Below, in pieces: positions 1-7,921 of a stretch of 64,000 bases of DNA. Source of the stretch: Segniliparus rugosus ATCC BAA-974 (lineage in GTDB: Bacteria; Actinomycetota; Actinomycetes; Mycobacteriales; Mycobacteriaceae). The stretch lies in the NCBI RefSeq assembly GCF_000185725.2, contig NZ_KI391954.1:1504593-1568592 (forward strand), written 5' to 3'. Position 1 is the stretch's first letter, and each line of letters starts with the position of its first letter. Position numbers and translations under genes: made by a program. Below the pieces are notes generated by a model that had not been told where the DNA came from, searched no databases, and worked only from the letters and a program-made list of their open reading frames with translations.

Positions 1-316
1 GGTCGAACCCCGCCGCGACGAACCGCTCGAGGTAGTCGGTGTTCAGCATGTGCATGTCGGGAAGGCCCGGCCGGGGCTTGTGGTTGCCGATGCAGGTGTC
101 GAGGACGATGAGCTTGTCGCCCAGCGACACCACGTAGTTGTGCACGACGGTGACCATCTCCCACTGGCCGCCGCGCCGCAAGGAGAACGGGTATTTGGCG
201 TGGGCGGCGACGAGCTGCTCGTCGGTGATCGCGGGGAACCACTCCCTCGGGTCCACGAACCAGGGGTCGAGTTCGGTGAGCTGCGTGACGGTCGCGGAGC
301 CGAGGACGAATGCCAT
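1..316 (-). CDS. MBL-fold metallo-hydrolase, N-terminal part (cut by window edge)
   Basis: Only the first 105 codons lie in the window; the gene runs off the left edge. The product starts MAFVLGSATVTQ and reads through KLIVLDTCIGNHKPRPGLPD. The beta-strand plus 'VLDTCIGNHK' pattern is typical of the N-terminal half of metallo-beta-lactamase-fold hydrolases of the quorum-quenching/AttM-like type. The metal-binding HxHxDH motif would come just beyond the edge, so the assignment is inferred from the flanking pattern only. The ATG at 316 is the first in-frame ATG after a stop, and no strong Shine-Dalgarno is visible. The gene is co-directional with the aldo/keto reductase at 368-1396, 51 bases apart. 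Confidence 0.6.
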   Translation of the reverse strand, partial: MAFVLGSATVTQLTELDPWFVDPREWFPAITDEQLVAAHAKYPFSLRRGGQWEMVTVVHNYVVSLGDKLIVLDTCIGNHKPRPGLPDMHMLNTDYLERFVAAGFD

Positions 317-367
317 CGTGCGAATGTATCGCACAGCCCTTCGCGCCGAACGCCGGGGCACGGCGCG

Positions 368-1396
368 CTAGCCCCGGTCGAAGAACTGCATTTGCTGCGG
401 GATGTGCCGGTCCCCCGCCAGCCCCTCGGGCGGCACCGCGCTCTCGATGGCCGCGAGGTCCGCTTTTGTGAAAACGAGGTCGAGCGCCTTCAAGCTCTCG
501 CGCAGGCTCGCCACACGCGTCGATCCGACAATCGGCACGATGTCCTCGCCTTGGGCGAGGACCCATGCCGTTGCCGCCTGCGCGAGGGTCGCGCCGTGCT
601 GTTCGGCGACTCTGGCGAGAGCTTGCGCGATGACGAGGTTGCGCGCCCCCGCCTCGCCTTGGAACCGGGGGTGCATGAACTGCCCCGGCTCGTGCGCGGT
701 CCTGCCGCTGAGGAACGCCTCCGATAGAAGGCCGTGCGAGAGGATCCCGTACGCGGTGATCCCGATCCCCAGCTCTCGCGCGGCGGGGATGACTTCTTTC
801 TCCCTCTCGCGTTCGATGAGCGAGTACTCGATCTGCAGGTCCGAGATCGGATGCACGGCGGCGGCTCTGCGCAACGCCGTGGCCCCGATCTCGGACAAGC
901 CGATGTACCGGATGTACCCTTGCTCGACCAGCTCGGCGAGCGCGCCGACCGTGTCTTCGACCGGCACGGTTTGGTCGATCCGCGCGAGCCGGTAGATGTC
1001 GATATGGTCCACCCCGAGCCGGGTCAGCGAGTACGTGAGGAAGTTCTTCACCGACTCCGGCCTGCCGTCCACTCCTGGCATGCCCCCGCCCGGCAGCTGC
1101 AGCATCCCGAATTTCACGCTGAGCACCATGCTGTCCCGGTCGAGCTCTTTGAGCGCTCTGCCCACGAGGAGCTCGTTGTGCCCGCCGCTGTAGAAATCGC
1201 CTGTGTCGATAAGAGTGATCCCTGAGTCCGTCGCAGCCCGGATCGTCCGCAGGCCCTCTTCCTCCCGTTCCGCGCTCGTGCGCGCTGGAAGGGCTGAGGA
1301 GATCCGCATCGTGCCGAGGCCGACCCTGCTCACAACAGGCCCGGTGCTCCCCAGTCGGACTTGGCCGCAAACAGTTGTAGGGGACGTCTCATCCAT
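368..1396 (-). CDS. Aldo/keto reductase
   Basis: 342-residue NADPH-dependent aldo/keto reductase of the (beta/alpha)8 superfamily, predicted cytosolic. Asp64 and Tyr69 ('DTGDFYS') and Lys95 ('SVKFG') of the catalytic tetrad are present. The fourth position, usually His in 'Y-x-x-H-R-x-D', is Ala138 ('YRLARID'), as in some AKR subgroups. A C-terminal 'PIVGSTRVASLRESLKALDL' stretch binds the cofactor phosphate. The open frame extends upstream to 1513, but the ATG at 1396 gives the family-typical N-terminus; further upstream would run into the palindromic operator at 1516-1546. The gene is divergent from an OhrR-like regulator and probably controlled by it. The substrate is unknown. Confidence 0.88.
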   Translation of the reverse strand: MDETSPTTVCGQVRLGSTGPVVSRVGLGTMRISSALPARTSAEREEEGLRTIRAATDSGITLIDTGDFYSGGHNELLVGRALKELDRDSMVLSVKFGMLQLPGGGMPGVDGRPESVKNFLTYSLTRLGVDHIDIYRLARIDQTVPVEDTVGALAELVEQGYIRYIGLSEIGATALRRAAAVHPISDLQIEYSLIEREREKEVIPAARELGIGITAYGILSHGLLSEAFLSGRTAHEPGQFMHPRFQGEAGARNLVIAQALARVAEQHGATLAQAATAWVLAQGEDIVPIVGSTRVASLRESLKALDLVFTKADLAAIESAVPPEGLAGDRHIPQQMQFFDRG

Positions 1397-1515
1397 AAGA
1401 TGAAGCGTAATGGACAATCCGCTCCCCGGCACGTCGCCAACGGAAGCGGATGGGCCGCAGGAGGAATGCAGTCCCTCCGCCTCGTGAGAGCGGGTGCGGC
1501 GACCGCGCCACATTT

Positions 1516-1546
1516 AGTTAATGAGCAATCATTTATTGCATTAACT
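1516..1546. promoter_or_regulatory. Palindromic operator, probable OhrR/MarR binding site
   Basis: AGTTAATG (1516-1523) and CATTAACT (1539-1546) form perfect 8-bp arms, with CAAT/ATTG nested inside. It lies in an AT-rich island between the divergent aldo/keto reductase and OhrR-like genes. On the plus side a -10-like TACGAT (1554-1559) follows, with 7 bases to the regulator ATG at 1567, so the site would overlap the -35 region and allow autorepression. Confidence 0.65.
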
Positions 1547-1566
1547 ATTATGGTACGATCTATTCC

Positions 1567-2028
1567 ATGAAGAACACAGCCGTCGACGACCCCCTGGCCC
1601 TTGAGCGACAGGTCTGCTTCGCGCTCGCGGTCGCGAACCGCGCGATCCTCTCGGTGTACCGGCCGATCCTCGCCCCGCTCGGCCTGACCCATCCCCAATA
1701 CCTCGTCATGCTCGCCCTCTGGGGCCAGTCGCCGCAGTCGGTGAAGAACCTCGGCGAGGCGTTGCAGCTCGACTCCGCGACGATCTCCCCGCTGCTCAAG
1801 CGGCTGGAGACGGCGGGGCTCATCACCAGGGCCCGCAACGCGAACGACGAGCGCCAGCTCGACATCGGGCTCACCCCGGAGGGCGTGGCGCTGCGCGAGC
1901 GGGCGCTCGGCGTCCCAGGGCGAGTGGTGGAGCAACTGGACTCGGACTGGGAAGAGCTCGGCGAGCTCCACCAGATCCTGACGAAAATCAATCAGAAGGC
2001 GATCAAGGCAGGAGCGCTGCAGATATGA
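1567..2028 (+). CDS. OhrR-like MarR-family redox regulator
   Basis: 153-residue winged-helix regulator. 'ERQVCFALAVANRAI' near the N-terminus followed by 'YRPILAPLGLTHPQYLVMLA' is the hallmark of OhrR, the organic-hydroperoxide sensor. The peroxidatic Cys17 is present, and the two tyrosines that contact it in OhrR are conserved ('VYRP', 'PQYL'). There is no second cysteine, so it would be a one-Cys type sensor. The wing helix region 'LDSATISPLLKRLETAGLITR' matches MarR DNA-binding domains. No ohr gene is adjacent; the divergent partner is an aldo/keto reductase. The stop overlaps the ATG of the next gene (ATGA at 2025-2028), so the two are probably translated together. A -10-like box only 7 bases upstream of ATG suggests a leaderless message. 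Confidence 0.85.
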   Translation: MKNTAVDDPLALERQVCFALAVANRAILSVYRPILAPLGLTHPQYLVMLALWGQSPQSVKNLGEALQLDSATISPLLKRLETAGLITRARNANDERQLDIGLTPEGVALRERALGVPGRVVEQLDSDWEELGELHQILTKINQKAIKAGALQI

Positions 2029-2429
2029 CGAAGCCGGCAAGGACCAAGCCCAACTTCTTCCAGTGGATGGCCTACGCCCACGGGCGCAAGCTGCCCGACT
2101 CGATGCAGGAGTGGGTCAAGAACGACCTGACCGGCGATTGGGCCGGCCCGAGGCACCTGTGGCGCAGCATGGTGCCGTTTTTGCCCATCTTCGCCCTGAT
2201 CCTCGTGCTCGTGCCGGGGCAGCTGTGGCTGCGCGGCGCGATGGTGCTGCTCATGGTCATCCTGGCGCTGATCTTCTCCGGCGCGTACATGAAGCAGAAC
2301 AAGGTGTCCCGGCTCATCAAGCACGGCCTGCCCGCCGACCTGGAGAACCCGAAGAAGGTCCGCGCGCGCGAGGAGTCCCGCGCGCGCTACCTGGAGATCT
2401 ACGGGGTCAACCCCGAGCAGTCTCGCTGA
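2025..2429 (+). CDS. DUF5313-family small membrane protein
   Basis: 134 residues. The N-terminus 'NFFQWMAYAHGRKLPDSMQEWVKNDL' and the two central hydrophobic helices (about residues 47-67 and 68-88) fit the DUF5313 family, which is found in mycolic-acid actinobacteria. The basic C-terminal tail is probably cytoplasmic. No function is known for the family. The start overlaps the OhrR-like gene by four bases, implying cotranscription and possible control by peroxide stress. Its 3' end overlaps the convergent aminotransferase gene by 23 bases. Confidence 0.75.
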   Translation: MTKPARTKPNFFQWMAYAHGRKLPDSMQEWVKNDLTGDWAGPRHLWRSMVPFLPIFALILVLVPGQLWLRGAMVLLMVILALIFSGAYMKQNKVSRLIKHGLPADLENPKKVRAREESRARYLEIYGVNPEQSR

Positions 2430-3747
2430 GCGCCTCGTCCAGGGCCGTCAGGCCGAGCTGGAGCTCCTCGACGGTCGCGGTGAGCGGCGGGGCGATGTGG
2501 ATCCGGTTGGCCGGGGCGAACGCCCACACGCCGCGCGCCTTGAGGCCCGCGACGATCCCGCCGACCTTGTCGGCCCCGAGCGGCTCGCGGGTGGCTCGGT
2601 CCGCGACGAACTCCACCGCCCAGAAGAAGCCGCGCCCGCGCACCTCGCCGATGAGCGGGTGCTTCTCGGCAAGGGCGCGCAGGCCCGCGCCGAGGACGTT
2701 CTCGCCGAGATCGCGGGCCTTGGGCAGCAGCTGCTCCTCCTCGAAGACCCCGATGGAGGCGACGCCCGCCGCGCACGCGAGAGGGTGCCCCGCGTACGTG
2801 AGCCCGCCGGGGTAGGGGGTCTCGTCGAAGTGCGAGGCGACCCGGTCCGAGATGACGACGCCGCCGAGCGGGACGTACCCGGAGTTCACGCCCTTCGCGA
2901 AGGTGATCAGGTCCGGCTCGGCCCCGAAGGCCCCGTGGGAGGCGAACCACTCCCCGACCCTGCCGAAGCCCACCATGACCTCGTCGGCGATGAAGACGAT
3001 CCCGTGCTTGCGGCACAGCTCGGCGACCCCGGCGAGGTAGCCGGGCGGCGGGACGAGCACGCCTGGCGAGCCCGTCACCGGCTCGAGGAGCACCGCGGCG
3101 ATGGTCTGCGGCCCTTCGAGCTCGATCACCTGCCGAAGGTGCGCCAAAGCCCGCTCGGACTCCTCCGCCTCGGTCGTCGCGCCGAAAACGGAGCGGTACA
3201 GGTACGGGCCGAAGAACCGGGAGACGTTGACGCCGGTCGGCTCGTTCGCCCACCGCCGCGCCTCGCCGGTCAGGCCGATGGTCTGCCCGCCCGCGCCGTG
3301 GTACGAGCGGTACGCTGCGAGGATCTTGTCCCGCCCGGTGAACCGGCGCGCGATGCGGATCGCGTGCTCGTTGGCCTCCTGGCCGCCGGTGGTGAAGAAG
3401 ACCTTGCTCGCGGGGTCCGGGGAGCGCTCGGCGATCAGCCGGGCGAGCGTGGCCGTGGCCTCGTTGGCGAAAGCGGGCTGGATCGTCGGCAGCTTGTTGG
3501 CCTGCGCCACGATCGCCTCGACCACCTTGGGGTGCTTGTGGCCGATGTTCAGGTTGATCAGCTGGGAGCTGTAGTCCAAGTACCGGTTCCCGTCGAAGTC
3601 CCAGAACCACGAGCCCTCGCCGCCCGCGATCGGCAACGGGCTGATCTTCGCCTGCGCGCTCCAGGAGTGGAAGACGTGCGCGCGGTCGTCGGCGCGGACA
3701 CGCGCCCCGGTTTCGGCTTCGGCGAGGGAGGCTTGGGTTTGCGTCAT
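2407..3747 (-). CDS. Class III PLP-dependent aminotransferase
   Basis: 446 residues, full length for the class III (omega/aspartate aminotransferase-like) family. The PLP-binding segment includes 'FFTTGGQEANEHAIRIARR', 'IADEVMVGFGRVGEWFA' (Asp that pairs with the pyridine N) and 'TFAKGVNSGYVPLGG', whose Lys forms the Schiff base. It probably moves an amino group between an omega-amine or amino acid and a 2-oxo acid. The N-terminal 'HVFHSWSAQAKISPLPI' is seen in beta-alanine/putrescine-type transaminases. It lacks acetylornithine aminotransferase features, so it is not assigned to ArgD despite the arginine operon elsewhere in the window. The preferred amine donor is unknown. Confidence 0.88.
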   Translation of the reverse strand: MTQTQASLAEAETGARVRADDRAHVFHSWSAQAKISPLPIAGGEGSWFWDFDGNRYLDYSSQLINLNIGHKHPKVVEAIVAQANKLPTIQPAFANEATATLARLIAERSPDPASKVFFTTGGQEANEHAIRIARRFTGRDKILAAYRSYHGAGGQTIGLTGEARRWANEPTGVNVSRFFGPYLYRSVFGATTEAEESERALAHLRQVIELEGPQTIAAVLLEPVTGSPGVLVPPPGYLAGVAELCRKHGIVFIADEVMVGFGRVGEWFASHGAFGAEPDLITFAKGVNSGYVPLGGVVISDRVASHFDETPYPGGLTYAGHPLACAAGVASIGVFEEEQLLPKARDLGENVLGAGLRALAEKHPLIGEVRGRGFFWAVEFVADRATREPLGADKVGGIVAGLKARGVWAFAPANRIHIAPPLTATVEELQLGLTALDEALSETARG

Positions 3748-3801
3748 CGGATCCTGCTTCTCGAATTGGTGGGGTCTCGCGTCGATTCTATGCGCCCCGC
3801 G

Positions 3802-4911
3802 TCAGGGCGCCTGCTGCGCTCCGTCCGGGATGGAGTCGAGCAGCACGACCTTGCCGTCCCGGCATTGCGCCCGCGCGCTCCCCGACCCGCCCTGCTTGAG
3901 CGCGAAGCGCAGGCGGACCAGCGTCGGGTCGTCCGGGTCGGGCTCCGCGGACAGGTTGTCGTAAGGCCGGTCGGTCGCCGGGCCGACGAACCTGCCCTTG
4001 TCGAAGATCAGCACGCCGACGCTCCACAGCGTCTGGCCCTGGTACTGCTCGCGCCGCGCCATCGCCGGCTGCACATCGGCGCAGGTGTACGGGTTCGCGA
4101 CATCCAGTCGCCAATGGCCGAGCTTCCCCGTGGTCGGCCAGCTTTGCTCCGCGGCCTGCTCGACCGCGCGCTCGGTGACCAGCGCGCCGCAGTATTTGCT
4201 CCCCGGCGTGCGCGGCTCGGCCCGCGAGTCGGCGGGGAGCGGGTCCGGGGACCGCAGCGGCGTGAGCGCGTCCCTCGTCGCTTCGAAGCCGGTGCTGTTG
4301 CGGTAGTTGACGCACGTGATCCCGTCCGTCTCCCCTGCGCATTCGATCTCCCCGAGCCGGATGGTCGAGCCGGCCGGCAGCGGCTTGCTGAAGGGGAACA
4401 CGTTGACGCCGCCGCCGAACACGCCGAAGGAGAGATCCTTCGTGGTCAAGGAGATCAACGGCTGCCACGCGACGGGAGCCGGGCTGTTCGTCGGGCGGGG
4501 CGGCTTGGGGAAAGCAGGGCTCGCGGACTGGCACATCACGCCATGGACGCCGCCGGTGCAGGCGAGCGACCCGTCCGGGCTCATGAAGTCGACGAACACG
4601 CCGTCTTCCGACCAATCGGGCGCTTCGCGCGCCATCTTGTAGCCGTGGTAGCCGCCGGAGTCGACCAGCGCGCCCCGCGCCGCCTTCCCCAACCGGTCCT
4701 CGGCGTCGGCGCTCGCCTGGACGACGAGCGGGGCCTCCTCCAGCGGCGGCCGCGCGGGCGCGGCGTACGGCTTGGCCGCAGCGGGGAGACCCGGAGAAAC
4801 AGCGGGAGCCTGTTTCTCCGCCCCGTCCTCGCCGGGGACGGGCGGGCGGGCGCACGCGCCGAGCAACGAGACAGCGCAGCACACCGCCGCGACCTTTGCC
4901 GAAAACCTCAT
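3802..4911 (-). CDS. Putative lipoprotein, unknown function
   Basis: 369 residues from the ATG at 4911. The N-terminus MRFSAKVAAVCCAVSLLGAC is a lipoprotein signal with a lipobox (L-G-A-C) and the lipidated Cys at residue 20. After a Pro/Ala-rich linker the mature part contains two similar blocks with paired cysteines ('SLACTGGVHGVMCQSA', 'EIECAGETDGITCVNY'), suggesting disulfide-bonded extracellular domains. The open frame extends further upstream to 4998, but that would bury the signal peptide. I do not recognise the family. The Cys-rich 'TCVNY' style resembles the secreted protein at 60925-61431 in this window ('GLDCGIWEDGSFGCTGAIPD'). Confidence 0.75.
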   Translation of the reverse strand: MRFSAKVAAVCCAVSLLGACARPPVPGEDGAEKQAPAVSPGLPAAAKPYAAPARPPLEEAPLVVQASADAEDRLGKAARGALVDSGGYHGYKMAREAPDWSEDGVFVDFMSPDGSLACTGGVHGVMCQSASPAFPKPPRPTNSPAPVAWQPLISLTTKDLSFGVFGGGVNVFPFSKPLPAGSTIRLGEIECAGETDGITCVNYRNSTGFEATRDALTPLRSPDPLPADSRAEPRTPGSKYCGALVTERAVEQAAEQSWPTTGKLGHWRLDVANPYTCADVQPAMARREQYQGQTLWSVGVLIFDKGRFVGPATDRPYDNLSAEPDPDDPTLVRLRFALKQGGSGSARAQCRDGKVVLLDSIPDGAQQAP

Positions 4912-4988
4912 GTGGTTAGTATCGCAAGCACGCCTCGCCGCCCTCGAAGCGCTCAGAGCCATCAGCACAACGATGAACGGAGCCCGCC

Positions 4989-5456
4989 ATGCCCGCACGA
5001 CTCGACTACTACCGGTCCGCTCCCGGCGGCGTGAAAACCCTCATGGGCGTGCACGCCTACATCGCGCAGTCCGGGCTGCCCGCCGAACTCGTCGAACTCG
5101 TGAACCTGCGCGTCTCGCTCATCAACGGCTGCGCGTATTGCCTCGACATGCACACCTCTGAGCTGCGCAAGCTCGGGGCCGCCGAGGAGAAGATCACCCT
5201 CGTCTCGGTCTGGGAGGAAGCGGGCTCGCTCTTCTCCGCGCGCGAACAAGCGGCGCTCGCCTGGGCGGAGACGGTGACCAATGTCGCCGAGACCCACGTG
5301 CCCGACGCGGCGTTCGCGGCGGTCTCCGAGCATTTCACGGAGAAGGAGATCGCCGACCTCACCATCGCCGTCGGTTTGATCAACGCGTGGAACCGGCTGG
5401 CCATCAGTTTCCGCGCCGTCCCCGAGTCAGTGACAAAAACGTCGCGGAACTCTTGA
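4989..5456 (+). CDS. Carboxymuconolactone decarboxylase / AhpD-like protein
   Basis: 155 residues, all-helical CMD fold. The CxxC with following His ('NGCAYCLDMHTSELRK', about residues 37-52) is the redox motif of AhpD-like alkylhydroperoxidases, so a thiol-dependent peroxidase role is more likely than lactone decarboxylation. A Shine-Dalgarno AACGGAG precedes the ATG at 4989 by 6 bases. It is followed after 33 bases by an F420-dependent oxidoreductase that has its own MerR-type promoter. That promoter's -35 hexamer overlaps the 3' end of this gene. Confidence 0.85.
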   Translation: MPARLDYYRSAPGGVKTLMGVHAYIAQSGLPAELVELVNLRVSLINGCAYCLDMHTSELRKLGAAEEKITLVSVWEEAGSLFSAREQAALAWAETVTNVAETHVPDAAFAAVSEHFTEKEIADLTIAVGLINAWNRLAISFRAVPESVTKTSRNS

Positions 5457-5483
5457 CCTGGAGAGCGCTCTAGGTCCTAGAGT
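5453..5483 (+). promoter_or_regulatory. MerR-type promoter (19-bp spacer) for F420 oxidoreductase
   Basis: The -35 TTGACC (5453-5458) and -10 TAGAGT (5478-5483) are separated by 19 bp, the long spacer typical of MerR-family-activated promoters. Within it lies an imperfect palindrome, ACCTGGAG-AGCG-CTCTAGGT (arms match 7 of 8). A second, perfect palindrome CTCTAGG-T-CCTAGAG covers 5468-5482. The -10 ends 6 bases before the ATG at 5490, so the transcript would be leaderless. No MerR-family gene is present in the window. Confidence 0.6.
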
Positions 5484-5489
5484 GGGCTC

Positions 5490-6332
5490 ATGCGCTTCGC
5501 CATCAAAACCTCCCCGCAGAACACCACGTGGTCGGACATGCTCGCCGTCTGGCAGGCCGCCGACGACATCGAGCTTTTCGAGTCCGCGTGGAACTTCGAC
5601 CACTTCTACCCCATCTTCTCCGATCCCACCGGGCCCTGCCTGGAGGGCTGGACCACCCTCGCCGCCCTCGCGCAGGCGACCAAACGGCTGCGGGTCGGGG
5701 TCTTGGTGACCGGGATCCACTACCGGCACCCCGCGGTGCTCGCGAACATGGCCGCCGCCCTCGACATCATTTCGGACGGGCGTTTGGAGCTCGGCATCGG
5801 CGCGGGCTGGAACGAGGAGGAGTCCGAGGCGTACGGCATCGAGCTTGGCACGGTCAAAGAGCGCTTCGAGCGCTTCGAGGAGGCCACCCAGATCTTGATC
5901 AGCCTCCTCACCCAGGAGAGCACCACGTTCGAGGGCAAGTACTACCAGCTCAAAGAGGCGCGGAACGAGCCGAAGGGCGTGCAGCGCCCGCATCCGCCGA
6001 TCCTCATCGGCGGCGGGGGCGAGAAGAAGACCCTGCGCTTCGTCGCCCAGTACGCCCAGCATTGGAATGTGCCGGGCGGGACCACCGAGGACTTCACCCG
6101 CAAGCTGGGCATCCTGCGCGAGCACTGCGCCGCGATCGGGCGCGACCCGTCCGAGATCACCACGTCCACGCACATCCGGCTCGGCGAGGACCACGATTAC
6201 GCGAAGACGGCGGCGGAGGCCGAGGAGTTCAAGGCGGCGGGGCTCGATTTGGCCATCATTTACCTCCCGACGCCGCACACCCCCGCCGTGCTCGAACCGC
6301 TCGCGGCGGCGTTGGCGCAGATCAACCGCTGA
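5490..6332 (+). CDS. LLM-class F420-dependent oxidoreductase (Rv1855c family)
   Basis: 280 residues, luciferase-like (beta/alpha)8 barrel. The N-terminus 'MRFAIKTSPQNTTWSDMLAVW' and 'TGIHYRHPAVLANMAAALD' closely match the F420-dependent oxidoreductase family represented by M. tuberculosis Rv1855c. 'LELGIGAGWNEEESEAYGI' forms the cofactor-binding loop typical of the class. It should transfer a hydride from F420H2 to an unknown small substrate in the cytosol. No Shine-Dalgarno is present; the start lies 6 bases after a -10 box, consistent with leaderless translation. Confidence 0.9.
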   Translation: MRFAIKTSPQNTTWSDMLAVWQAADDIELFESAWNFDHFYPIFSDPTGPCLEGWTTLAALAQATKRLRVGVLVTGIHYRHPAVLANMAAALDIISDGRLELGIGAGWNEEESEAYGIELGTVKERFERFEEATQILISLLTQESTTFEGKYYQLKEARNEPKGVQRPHPPILIGGGGEKKTLRFVAQYAQHWNVPGGTTEDFTRKLGILREHCAAIGRDPSEITTSTHIRLGEDHDYAKTAAEAEEFKAAGLDLAIIYLPTPHTPAVLEPLAAALAQINR

Positions 6333-6462
6333 ACGTCCGCGCGGATGCGCGGATGAACGCCGCCGCATAGGGTGACGATCACACCCTCTTCCTCACGGTT
6401 CCTGGTTATGCTGTGTGAGTGATGAGGAGGACCGTCCGACCCGGCCAAGGAGGACTGCGCGC

Positions 6463-7173
6463 GTGAAACGACCCAGCGACGAGCGACGAGCGGCGTTGTT
6501 CGGCATCGAGGCCCGTCTCTCCTGGGTGCTCGCGTCATTGGCCGGGCTGCTCGGCGCGTCGGCGTTCATCCACACCGAAGGCTATTTCGTCACCTTCATG
6601 ACCGGGAACACCGAGCGCGCGGTGCTGAGCTCGTTCCGGGGCCAGACCATGTTCGGTGTCGCGGCGGGGCTGATCATCCTCTCGTTCCTGTCCGGCGTGA
6701 TCGTCGCCTCGCTGTGCCGCAGGCATTTCTGGTCCGGGCATCCGCACGGCCCGACGATGCTCACCACCGTCGCCCTCATACTCGCTGCGGCCTTCGACGC
6801 GGTCGTCGACTGGGGCGGGGACGACATCGACTTGCTCACGGTGCTCTTCGTCGCCTTCGGCATCGGCTCGCTGAACACGTCGTTCACCAAGAACGGCGAG
6901 GTGTCCGTGCCGCTGAGCTACGTCACCGGCACCTGGGTGAAGATGGGGCAAGGCATCGAGCGCCACATCAGCGGCGGGGACTACGCCGATTGGCTCGGCT
7001 ATTTCCTCGTGCTGGTCTCCTTCGCGTCGGGGGCGCTGATCGGCGGGCTACTCAGCCTGGTCGAGACGGGGTGGAGCATGCTCATGATCGCGGCGGGGGT
7101 GTGCCTGGCCACGAGCGTCTACACGTTCGTGCACGAGCGCAACAACCCGCCCGAGCCGTCAGCGGCCAGCTGA
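6463..7173 (+). CDS. YoaK/DUF1275 family membrane protein
   Basis: 236 residues with about six transmembrane helices. 'TEGYFVTFMTGNTERAVLSSF' and 'SYVTGTWVKMGQGIERHISG' are the two TG-N/T-containing repeats characteristic of the DUF1275 (YoaK) family, for which no biochemical function is established. I chose the GTG at 6463 because AAGGAGG lies 9 bases upstream. An in-frame GTG at 6415 is less likely, since a -10-like TATGCT at 6407-6412 would put the transcription start downstream of it. The 3' end overlaps the convergent TetR gene by 15 bases. Confidence 0.85.
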   Translation: MKRPSDERRAALFGIEARLSWVLASLAGLLGASAFIHTEGYFVTFMTGNTERAVLSSFRGQTMFGVAAGLIILSFLSGVIVASLCRRHFWSGHPHGPTMLTTVALILAAAFDAVVDWGGDDIDLLTVLFVAFGIGSLNTSFTKNGEVSVPLSYVTGTWVKMGQGIERHISGGDYADWLGYFLVLVSFASGALIGGLLSLVETGWSMLMIAAGVCLATSVYTFVHERNNPPEPSAAS

Positions 7174-7827
7174 CCGGCCCGCCCGCCCGAGCATGCGGTC
7201 GGCGGTGTCCGCCAGCGCGTCGATCAGCTCCGCGAAACGCCGGTCCGAATCTCCGGGGGCTCCTGTGCCGAGGATCTCCGGGCCCGTCCGCCTGACCAGC
7301 TCGGCCCCCTCGCCGATGCGCTCGTCCCGCGCTTTGAGCGAGTAGCGGTCGTCGGGAGCCTGACTGACGGCCTGCTCCTCCACGCAGAATCCCACGGTGA
7401 AGCAGTAGACCAGCCATAACGCGCGGGCGACCACGGCGACCTCGTAGCCCCGGTCCGCGAAGCTCGCCAGCGGGGCCTGCTGCGCGCGCAGCACCTCGGC
7501 GTCGGTGAGGTAGGTGCCCGCGAAGACCCGTGCGCCGTCCCGGTGCGCGAGCATCGTCCGGCGCAGAGCGTTCGCGTAGATCCGGAAGCCGTCCCGCACC
7601 AGCGTGTCGGTTTCGAGCCCGCCGAGCTGCGCCCAGAGCAGCCGCCACATCTGTGTCGCCATCTCGTCGAGCAGCTGCTGTTTGTCGCGCACGTGCCAGT
7701 ACAACGAGGGAGCCTTGACCCCCAGCTTGGCCGCGACCGCTCGCACGGTCAAACCGTCGAGGCCGACCTCGTCCAACACTTCGAAGCCGGCCTTGACGAT
7801 TTTCTCCATGCTGAGGTCCCGTGCCAT
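7159..7827 (-). CDS. TetR-family transcriptional regulator
   Basis: 222 residues. The helix-turn-helix is at about residues 23-50 ('LDGLTVRAVAAKLGVKAPSLYWHVRDK'), with Leu-Tyr-Trp-His as in the TetR/TetR_C subgroup. The C-terminal part is an alpha-helical ligand pocket. It is divergent from the MDR-type oxidoreductase at 7922, with a long dyad (7837-7875) between them, so it probably represses both itself and that gene. A -10-like TTAGAT lies 7 bases from the ATG on this strand. The ligand is unknown. Confidence 0.88.
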   Translation of the reverse strand: MARDLSMEKIVKAGFEVLDEVGLDGLTVRAVAAKLGVKAPSLYWHVRDKQQLLDEMATQMWRLLWAQLGGLETDTLVRDGFRIYANALRRTMLAHRDGARVFAGTYLTDAEVLRAQQAPLASFADRGYEVAVVARALWLVYCFTVGFCVEEQAVSQAPDDRYSLKARDERIGEGAELVRRTGPEILGTGAPGDSDRRFAELIDALADTADRMLGRAGRSAGR

Positions 7828-7836
7828 CTTGACAAT

Positions 7837-7875
7837 CTAACATGCGTAGATTAGTGTCCAAACTACACATGTTAG
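7837..7875. promoter_or_regulatory. TetR operator dyad
   Basis: CTAACATG (7837-7844) and CATGTTAG (7868-7875) are perfect inverted arms. An inner pair GTAG/CTAC extends the dyad symmetry across a 23-bp centre. It sits in the 94-bp space between the divergent TetR gene and the oxidoreductase, overlapping both predicted promoters. Confidence 0.65.
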
Positions 7876-7921
7876 GTTAGCCGCGCGCGGCGAGAGCGGG
7901 GCGCGGACGAAGGAGGCAGGC

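Noticed and set aside
2407..3747. Aminotransferase as ArgD
   Set aside because: Its N-terminal and substrate-loop motifs fit omega/beta-alanine-type class III transaminases, and it is not linked to the arginine genes.
2497..5034. Plus-strand open frame of about 845 codons
   Set aside because: Antisense to the class III aminotransferase and a lipoprotein, both with clear motifs.
6415..6462. GTG at 6415 as start of the DUF1275 gene
   Set aside because: It lies 2 bases after a -10-like TATGCT, whereas GTG 6463 has an AAGGAGG at ideal spacing.
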